This document shows positions 58,897 through 64,000 of a stretch of 64,000 nt of DNA, piece after piece. Within the stretch, counting starts at the first letter, position 1; every line of letters starts with the position of its first letter. Below the pieces are notes generated by a model. The model worked only from the letters and a program-made list of their open reading frames with translations. It was not told the origin of the DNA and did no database searches. The translations under genes were made by a program, and so were the position numbers. This stretch comes from Streptomyces luteolifulvus. GTDB lineage: Bacteria; Actinomycetota; Actinomycetes; Streptomycetales; Streptomycetaceae. The stretch is from assembly GCF_008806595.1 (NCBI RefSeq), contig NZ_VZRB01000006.1, forward strand, positions 248,001 to 312,000, in the 5' to 3' direction.

Positions 58897-59778
58897 TCAG
58901 GCATTGTCGCGGATGCCCGCAAAGAGGTCGTCCTCGGGGAGGGAGCTGTCCACGAGTGACTTCGCGAGCTCGTACTCCTCCGTCGGCCAGACCTCCTTCT
59001 GGAGCTCCATCGGGACCCGGAACCAGCCGCCGTCGGGGTCGATCTGGGTGGCGTGCGCGATCAGGGCCTTGTCACGGATCTCGAAGAAGTCGGCGCAGGG
59101 GATGTGCGTGGTGAGCGTGCGCTCGGTGCGCTGGAACTCGCTCCACCGCTTGAGCCACTCCCCGTAGGGAGAGTCCAGGCCGCGCTCCAGCATGGCGTGG
59201 TGCAGTGCCTCGGTGCGCGGGCGGTTGAAGCCCTGGTTGTAGTACAGCTTGAGCGGCTGGTACACGGGGCCGAACTCGGCCTCCGGGTACTTCTCGGTGT
59301 CGGAGGCTCCCTCGAACGCCACCATGGAGATCTTGTGGGTCATGATGTGGTCGGGGTGCGGGTAGCCGCCGTTCTCGTCGTACGTCGTGATCACCTGGGG
59401 CCGGAACGAGCGGATCTGCTTCACCAGCTCGCCGGCCGCCTTGTCGACGTCCTCCAGGGCGAAGCAGCCGTCGGGCAGCGGCGGCAGCGGGTCGCCCTCG
59501 GGCAGGCCGGAGTCGACGAAGCCGAGCCACTCCTGCCCGACGCCGAGGATCTCGCGGGCCTCGTCCATCTCCTTCTTGCGTACCTCGTGAATGTGCTCCT
59601 CGATGTACTTGTCGCCCTGCAGCTTCGGATTGAGGATGGAGCCGCGCTCCCCGCCCGTGCAGGTCACGACCAGCACGTCCACCCCCTCGGACACGTACTT
59701 CGCCATGGTGGCCGCGCCCTTGCTCGACTCGTCGTCGGGGTGGGCGTGCACGGCCATCAGTCGCAGCTGGTCAGTCAA
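58897..59778 (-). CDS. mca: mycothiol S-conjugate amidase
   Basis: A 293-residue LmbE/PIG-L-family zinc amidase (PF02585). The metal motif HAHPDDE is at residues 11-17; VTCTGGERGSILNPKLQGD follows, and HPDHIMTHKIS carries the third His ligand. Mca cleaves mycothiol S-conjugates of electrophiles to a mercapturic acid and GlcN-inositol, detoxifying drugs and metabolites; mycothiol is the actinobacterial thiol. Family length and motifs agree with Mca rather than the related deacetylase MshB (which lacks the KLQGDKYIEEHIH-type region). TTG start at 59778 with GAGG ten bases upstream. Followed directly by the small membrane gene; divergent from DUF4307. Confidence 0.95.
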   Translation of the reverse strand: MTDQLRLMAVHAHPDDESSKGAATMAKYVSEGVDVLVVTCTGGERGSILNPKLQGDKYIEEHIHEVRKKEMDEAREILGVGQEWLGFVDSGLPEGDPLPPLPDGCFALEDVDKAAGELVKQIRSFRPQVITTYDENGGYPHPDHIMTHKISMVAFEGASDTEKYPEAEFGPVYQPLKLYYNQGFNRPRTEALHHAMLERGLDSPYGEWLKRWSEFQRTERTLTTHIPCADFFEIRDKALIAHATQIDPDGGWFRVPMELQKEVWPTEEYELAKSLVDSSLPEDDLFAGIRDNA

Positions 59779-59893
59779 GACTCAATCCTCGTAGTCGGCG
59801 CCCGGTGTGAGCCGGTGCGATCGGCGGCTTCTATAGTGACCGAATCGGGGGGCGATTAATTCCGGGGTCCTGCCCCAGGCCGAGAGGACGATC

Positions 59894-60292
59894 ATGACGA
59901 CGGCGAGCACGCGTCCGCCCGAGGGCCGTTACGGCCGTTCCTCGGACGCGCGCGCGGACCGCACGCTGAAGGTCGTCGGTGCCGTCCTCGCGGCGGCGCT
60001 TCTCGCTCTGGTCGGCTACTTCGCCTACCACTACGTCGGCCAGAACAAGATCAGCGCCGAGGTGATCACGTTCGATCCGTCGACGGACGCGGTGAAGGTG
60101 CATCTGGAGGTCCGCAAGGACGCCGGCGTCAGCGGATACTGCACGCTGCGGTCCCAGGCGGAGAACGGTGCCGAGGTGGGCCGGGCCGACTTCCGCTTCG
60201 AGGGGCCCGCGACACGCATCGACAAGGTCGTCACGCTCCGCACCACCTCGGCGGGCACGACGGCCGAACTGCTCGGCTGCCACGCCGACTGA
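59894..60292 (+). CDS. DUF4307 membrane protein
   Basis: A 132-residue protein of family DUF4307 (PF14155). A basic, polar N-terminus of about 25 residues, one transmembrane helix (VVGAVLAAALLALVGYFAYH), then an extracytoplasmic beta-domain with two conserved cysteines (SGYCTLRSQAENG, ELLGCHAD) that probably pair. In actinobacteria the gene is conserved between mca and greA, exactly as here, but its role is unknown. ATG at 59894 with GAGAGGAC upstream. Confidence 0.9.
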   Translation: MTTASTRPPEGRYGRSSDARADRTLKVVGAVLAAALLALVGYFAYHYVGQNKISAEVITFDPSTDAVKVHLEVRKDAGVSGYCTLRSQAENGAEVGRADFRFEGPATRIDKVVTLRTTSAGTTAELLGCHAD

Positions 60293-60460
60293 CGTCGCTC
60301 CGAATGCGTGGGTGCTGACCTGCGTCAATGAAATTCTGGTGGCTTATGTCCTCCCCCTTCCGCCCCTGAATTGTTAGGCTCGTGGTTTCGCCCATCCGAG
60401 AAGGAACATTCTTCTGGGTAGGGCGATGCTTTGTATTCCCAGTACCTACGAGGAGCACCT

Positions 60461-60961
60461 GTGACCCAGACCAGCGAGAACGTCACCTGGCTGACCCAGG
60501 AGGCGTACAACAAGCTCAAGAACGAGCTTGCGCACCTTACTGGTCCTGCGCGCACGGAGATCGCCGCCAAGATCGCGGCCGCGCGCGAGGAGGGCGACCT
60601 GCGTGAGAACGGCGGGTACCACGCGGCCAAGGAGGAGCAGGGCAAGCAGGAGCTCCGTGTGCGCCAGCTGACCCAGCTCCTGGAGAACGCCCAGGTCGGT
60701 GAGGCGCCGGCCTCGGCGGACGGTGCGGTCGCGCCCGGCATGGTCGTGACGATCGCCTTCGACGGCGACGAGGACGACACGCTGACGTTCCTGCTCGCCT
60801 CCCGCGAGTACGCCAGCGCCGACATCGAGACCTACTCGCCGCAGTCGCCGCTGGGCGCCGGCGTGATCGGCCACAAGGTCGGCGAGGACGCGGAGTACGA
60901 GCTGCCCAACGGCAAGAAGGCCTCGGTGACGATCCTCAAGGCCGAGCCGTACACCAGCTGA
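60461..60961 (+). CDS. greA: transcription elongation factor GreA
   Basis: A 166-residue GreA. The N-terminal coiled-coil hairpin (LTQEAYNKLKNELAHLTGPA, then EEGDLREN with the tip acidic residues that enter the RNA polymerase channel, then GGYHAAKEEQGKQELRVRQL) is followed by the C-terminal FKBP-like domain (VTIAFDGDEDDTLTFLLASR, SPQSPLGAGVIGHKVGEDAE). It stimulates cleavage of backtracked RNA by the polymerase. GTG start at 60461, AGGAG seven bases upstream. A symmetric hairpin terminator follows. Confidence 0.96.
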   Translation: MTQTSENVTWLTQEAYNKLKNELAHLTGPARTEIAAKIAAAREEGDLRENGGYHAAKEEQGKQELRVRQLTQLLENAQVGEAPASADGAVAPGMVVTIAFDGDEDDTLTFLLASREYASADIETYSPQSPLGAGVIGHKVGEDAEYELPNGKKASVTILKAEPYTS

Positions 60962-60986
60962 TCCCGTCCGGCATGTCCTTTGACCG

Positions 60987-61015
60987 GCCCCCGGCGTCCC
61001 CGAGACGCCGGGGGC
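60987..61015. terminator. bidirectional hairpin terminator between greA and ABC exporter
   Basis: A perfect 12-base stem, GCCCCCGGCGTC (60987-60998) with GACGCCGGGGGC (61004-61015), five-base loop. It starts 25 bases after the greA stop and lies five bases before the end of the convergent ABC permease gene, so it serves both. Confidence 0.9.
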
Positions 61016-61019
61016 ACTG

Positions 61020-61865
61020 TCATGCCGTCGCGGACCGGTACTTCCGCACCGCCAGCGTCCTGAATATGACGATGATCAGGACCGAGTAGATCAGCGAGGC
61101 CCACACGGGGTGCTCCATGGGCCAGGCGTCCGAGGGCGAGACCCCGGGGTTGCCGAAGAGCACACGGCAGGCCTGGACCGTCGCGCTGAACGGGTTCCAG
61201 TCGGCGACGTGCTGCAGCCAGGGCGTCATCCTGCTGGAGTCCACGAACGCGTTCGAGATGAACGTGACCGGGAACAGCCAGATCAGTCCGCCCGAGGTGG
61301 CCGCCTCCGGGGTGCGCACGGACAGGCCGATCAGCGCGCCGACCCAGGTGAAGGCATAGCCCAGCAGGAGCAGCAGCCCGAAGGCGCCGAGCACCTCACC
61401 GAAGTTGGTGTGGGTGCGCCAGCCGACCAGCAGGGCGACCACGGCCAGCACGAACAGGGTGAGCGCCGTCTGCACCAGGTCGGCGAGGGTGCGCCCGGTC
61501 AGCACCGCGCCGCGGGCCATGGGCAGCGAGCGGAAGCGGTCGATCAGGCCCTTGTGCATGTCGTCGGCGATGCCCGCGCCCGCCCCCGCGGTGGCGAAGG
61601 TGACGGTCTGCGCGAAGATGCCGGCCATCAGGAACTCGCGGTAGACGGCGGGGTCGGTGGTGCCGCCGATGTTCATGGAGCCGCCGAACACATAGCTGAA
61701 CAGCACCACGAACATGATCGGCTGGATGAGCCCGAAGATGACCATCTCCGGGATCCGCGACATACGGATCAGGTTGCGTTTCGCGACGACCAGCGAGTCG
61801 CGGACGGACTGGGTGACGGGGTTGCCGGGCGCGGCGATCCGCACGGCATCGGTCACGGCACTCAC
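61020..61865 (-). CDS. ABC-2 type permease (DrrB-like)
   Basis: A 281-residue membrane protein of the ABC-2 exporter family (PF01061). Six helices are visible: IPEMVIFGLIQPIMFVVLFS, VTFATAGAGAGIADD, ALTLFVLAVVALLVGW, LGAFGLLLLLGYAFTWVGAL, ATSGGLIWLFPVTFISNAFV and SLIYSVLIIVIFRTLAV. MHKGLIDRFRSLPMARGAVL is the DrrB-type cytoplasmic loop. It forms the transmembrane part of the exporter with the ATPase. The GTG at 61865 overlaps the ATPase stop (GTGA); a second GTG three codons on is an alternative. Substrate unknown; the family exports antibiotics, lipids and other amphiphiles. Confidence 0.9.
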   Translation of the reverse strand: MSAVTDAVRIAAPGNPVTQSVRDSLVVAKRNLIRMSRIPEMVIFGLIQPIMFVVLFSYVFGGSMNIGGTTDPAVYREFLMAGIFAQTVTFATAGAGAGIADDMHKGLIDRFRSLPMARGAVLTGRTLADLVQTALTLFVLAVVALLVGWRTHTNFGEVLGAFGLLLLLGYAFTWVGALIGLSVRTPEAATSGGLIWLFPVTFISNAFVDSSRMTPWLQHVADWNPFSATVQACRVLFGNPGVSPSDAWPMEHPVWASLIYSVLIIVIFRTLAVRKYRSATA

Positions 61866-62941
61866 TTGGCGGTCTCCTTCTTGTGCCGGCGGTCCTTGGC
61901 GGCCGCGCCGGCCGCCGCGCCGGGCTCCTCGTCCTTCACCTCGGCCACATGGCCGGTCAGGGACAGGAAGACGTCGTCCAGGGTCGGGCGGCGCAGCCCG
62001 ATGTCGTCTATCTCGATGCCGCGGGCGTCCAGCTCGCGGATGACCTCGGCCAGCAGCTTGGCGCCGCCGGTGACGGGGACGGTGAGCATGCGGGTGTGAT
62101 CCTCGATGGAGGTGTCGCCCTTGCCGAACCCGGCCAGCACCTCGGCGGCGGTCGGGATGTGTTCGCGGTCGTGGACGACGACCTCGACGCGCTCGCCTCC
62201 GGTGCGGGCCTTGAGCTGGTCGGAGGTGCCGCGGGCGATGACACGGCCGTGGTCGACGACCGCGATGTCGTGCGCGAGGTGGTCGGCCTCTTCGAGGTAC
62301 TGGGTGGTCAGCAGCAGGGTCGTACCGCCGGAGACCAGCTGTTTGATGACCTCCCACAGCTGCTGGCGGTTGCGGGGGTCGAGGCCGGTCGTCGGTTCGT
62401 CCATGAACATCACGGGCGGGGAGACGACCAGGGCCGCGGCCAGGTCGAGGCGGCGGCGCATGCCTCCGGAGTAGGTCTTGGCGGTGCGGTCGGCGGCGTC
62501 CGCGAGGTTGAACTGCTCCAGCAGTTCGTCGGCCCGGACCTTCGCCTCCTTCGCCTTCATCTGGTAGAGCTGCCCGACCATCTGCAGGTTCTCGCGGCCG
62601 GTCAGGTATTCGTCGACGGCGGCGAACTGGCCGGACAGGCCGATGGAGCGGCGTACCTCGTTGGGGTGCCTGAGCACGTCGAGGCCGGCGACGACCGCCT
62701 TGCCGCTGTCGGGGCGCAGCAGGGTCGTCAGACAGCGGACCGTCGTCGTCTTGCCCGCGCCGTTCGGCCCGAGCAGGCCCAGCACGGTGCCCTCGGGCAC
62801 ATCGAGGTCGACGCCGTCCAGAGCCCTTACGTCGCCGAAGGTCTTGACGAGACCTTCGGCATAGATGGCGCCTGGCATGTGAGTCTCCACGTCTTCGGGG
62901 TTGGTCGTGGTCGGGGTGGTCGTGGTCGGGATGGTCGTCAT
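61862..62941 (-). CDS. ABC transporter ATPase (DrrA-like drug exporter)
   Basis: A 359-residue ATPase from the ATG at 62941; an ATG at 62878 after GGAG gives 338 residues. The short Thr/Pro N-terminal stretch comes from GGTCGTG-type repeats and may be untranslated leader. The ATPase carries Walker A GPNGAGKTTT, Q-loop SGQFAAVDEYL, signature YSGGMRRRLDLA, Walker B VMFMDEPTTGLD and the switch His region (TQYLEEADHLAHD). The C-terminal extension (DUF4162-like) ends ELDARGIEIDDIGLRRPTLD, typical of DrrA. Forms the exporter with the next gene. The promoter carries a palindromic operator of TetR type. Confidence 0.92.
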   Translation of the reverse strand: MTTIPTTTTPTTTNPEDVETHMPGAIYAEGLVKTFGDVRALDGVDLDVPEGTVLGLLGPNGAGKTTTVRCLTTLLRPDSGKAVVAGLDVLRHPNEVRRSIGLSGQFAAVDEYLTGRENLQMVGQLYQMKAKEAKVRADELLEQFNLADAADRTAKTYSGGMRRRLDLAAALVVSPPVMFMDEPTTGLDPRNRQQLWEVIKQLVSGGTTLLLTTQYLEEADHLAHDIAVVDHGRVIARGTSDQLKARTGGERVEVVVHDREHIPTAAEVLAGFGKGDTSIEDHTRMLTVPVTGGAKLLAEVIRELDARGIEIDDIGLRRPTLDDVFLSLTGHVAEVKDEEPGAAAGAAAKDRRHKKETAK

Positions 62942-62953
62942 GAGACGCGACGA

Positions 62954-62982
62954 ACACTAACGCGATGTATCGCGTCTCTCAA
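62954..62982 (-). promoter_or_regulatory. ABC exporter promoter with perfect palindromic operator
   Basis: Minus-strand TTGAGA (complement of 62977-62982), a 17-base spacer and TAGTGT (complement of 62954-62959) form a good -35/-10 pair. ACGCGATGTATCGCGT (62960-62975) is a perfect 7+2+7 palindrome filling the spacer, and GAGACGCGA/TCGCGTCTC (62942-62950, 62970-62978) form a wider dyad. A repressor bound here would exclude RNA polymerase. The cognate regulator is not in this window. Confidence 0.7.
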
Positions 62983-63031
62983 CGGAATTTTCCGAACGAG
63001 TGACGAAACAAGTGACGAACAGGCCCTGACC

Positions 63032-64000
63032 TCAGTCGATGACCTTGTAACCCGCCTCGCGGAGGGCCTGGCCGACCTCGGCGCAGTGCGCCGCGCCCTT
63101 CGTCTCCAGATGCAGCTCGACCTCCGCCTCCGTGAGCCCGAGCCGTGGGTCGGTCCGTACGTGGCTCACATCGAGGACGTTAGCGTCCACCACTGACAAC
63201 ACCCCGAGCAGCGTAGCGAGGGCGCCCGGCCGGTCCGTCAGCCGCAGACGTACGGCCAGGTAGCGGCCCTGCGCCGCCATGCCGTGCCGCAGGATGCGCT
63301 GGAGCAGCAGCGGGTCGACGTTGCCGCCGGACAGTACCGCCACGACCGGCCCCTCGACGGATCCGGGGTCGCTCAGCAGCGCCGCGACCGGACTCGCGCC
63401 GGCGGGCTCGACGACCAGCTTGGCCCGCTCCAGGCACAGCAGCAGCGCGGTGGACAGCTCGTCCTCGGTCACCGTGCGCACCTCGTCCACCAGGTCGCCG
63501 ATGATCCCGAACGGTACGTCGCCGGGCCGCCCCACCCTGATTCCGTCGGCCATGGTCGCCGGGTTGTCGACCGACACCGGCCGCCCGGCGGCCAGCGAGG
63601 GCGGGTACGCGGCCGCGCCCGCCGCCTGCACACCCACGATCCGCACGTCCGGCCTGAGCGCCTTCACCGCGACCGCGATACCGGCCGCGAGCCCTCCCCC
63701 GCCGATGCCCACGACGATCGTGCGCACCTCCGGGCACTGCTCCAGGATCTCCAGTCCGACCGTGCCCTGGCCCGCGATGATGTCGGCGTGGTCGAAGGGG
63801 TGGATGAACACCGCGCCCGTCTCGGCCGCGTACTCCTGCGCGGCGGCCAGCGTCTCGTCGACCACCTGGCCGTGCAGGCGCACCTCGGCGCCGTACTCCT
63901 GTGTGGCGCTGATCTTCGGCAGCGGGGCGCCCTGCGGCATGAACACGGTGGAACGCACCCCGAGCAGCGCGGACGCCAGCGCCACGCCCTGCGCGTGGTT
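63032..64000 (-). CDS. ilvA: threonine ammonia-lyase, C-terminal part (truncated by window end)
   Basis: Reading leftward from the window edge: NHAQGVALASALLGV, FMPQGAPLPKISATQEYGAE, IAGQGTVGLEILEQCPEVRT, the phosphate-cup GIGGGGLAAGIAVAVKALRP, AKLVVEPAGASPVAALLSDP, VVAVLSGGNVDPLLLQRILR, then a single C-terminal ACT domain (VRLRLTDRPGALATLLGVLS). It deaminates threonine to 2-oxobutyrate, feeding isoleucine synthesis or catabolism. The single ACT domain fits the catabolic-size threonine dehydratase type common in actinobacteria. The 5' end, with the PLP lysine, is outside the window, so the start cannot be judged. Stop at 63032; no partner gene within reach on the left, where the ABC exporter promoter lies. 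Confidence 0.92.
   Translation of the reverse strand, partial: NHAQGVALASALLGVRSTVFMPQGAPLPKISATQEYGAEVRLHGQVVDETLAAAQEYAAETGAVFIHPFDHADIIAGQGTVGLEILEQCPEVRTIVVGIGGGGLAAGIAVAVKALRPDVRIVGVQAAGAAAYPPSLAAGRPVSVDNPATMADGIRVGRPGDVPFGIIGDLVDEVRTVTEDELSTALLLCLERAKLVVEPAGASPVAALLSDPGSVEGPVVAVLSGGNVDPLLLQRILRHGMAAQGRYLAVRLRLTDRPGALATLLGVLSVVDANVLDVSHVRTDPRLGLTEAEVELHLETKGAAHCAEVGQALREAGYKVID

Noticed and set aside
1..64000. tRNA or rRNA genes
   Set aside because: I looked through the intergenic stretches for cloverleaf-type sequence and found none; a tRNAscan-SE run would settle it.

Overview
The window is a piece of a high-GC actinobacterial chromosome, almost certainly Streptomyces or a close relative. 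The evidence is third-position G/C codon bias, frequent GTG/TTG starts, ATGA/GTGA operon overlaps, a mycothiol S-conjugate amidase, DUF4307, a GTP-dependent PEP carboxykinase, a GH18 chitinase with a DasR-type operator, and CslA/GlxA-type glycan genes. Sampled 60-base lines run near 75% G+C in the core (around 18.0 kb) but only 52-58% around 6.6-8.5 kb, so that part is probably acquired.

Layout. 0-3.6 kb: an AlkZ-type winged-helix protein, a SAM methyltransferase, a decayed nucleoside deaminase and an F420/flavin (LLM) oxidoreductase. 3.9-11.9 kb: a secreted protein/lipoprotein gene pair present twice (3.9-5.6 and 9.7-11.35 kb), with a perfect 195-bp direct repeat and a matching upstream region. 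Between the copies lie a four-gene set resembling type VII secretion (WXG100/ESX) cargo and a small membrane protein. A DUF192 gene follows. 11.96-23.46 kb: a leftward Tad/Flp (type IVb) pilus operon: zinc-ribbon protein, CpaB, TadZ, two TadE-like proteins, TadA, TadB, TadC, an embedded histidine kinase/LuxR regulator pair, Flp pilin, TadG-like protein, a lipoprotein and an OmpA-domain protein. No prepilin peptidase gene is present in the window.

23.7-28.5 kb: secreted chitinase, secreted M14 zinc carboxypeptidase, a membrane protein and an acidic hypothetical. 28.5-33.9 kb: a D-amino-acid/N-acyl-D-amino-acid utilisation locus (RidA, IclR regulator and PfkB kinase leftward; D-serine-dehydratase-like PLP enzyme and N-acyl-D-amino-acid deacylase rightward) around one divergent promoter with a shared palindromic operator. 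33.9-37.6 kb: secreted trypsin-like protease, a KAP P-loop NTPase fused to a receiver-like domain, and a Pro/Ser-rich membrane protein. 37.7-41.8 kb: an alanine-type aminotransferase, a small unknown gene, a repeat-rich non-coding stretch, and two convergent genes truncated against each other.

42.0-46.4 kb: PEP carboxykinase, a hemolysin III-family protein, a TetR regulator and a Mut7-C protein. 46.4-53.0 kb: a leftward glycan operon (CslA-like GT2, GT39-type membrane transferase, DPM1-like GT2 fused to GtrA, secreted radical-copper oxidase). 53.2-58.6 kb: a DUF255 thioredoxin-domain protein and a large STAND NTPase with TPRs and a membrane hairpin. 58.6-64 kb: mca with a small membrane protein, DUF4307, greA, a two-gene ABC exporter under a palindromic operator, and the C-terminal part of threonine ammonia-lyase running off the end.

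The most unusual parts are the duplicated module with its type VII-like cargo, the KAP-receiver fusion, the membrane-anchored STAND protein and the second-type radical-copper-oxidase glycan operon.
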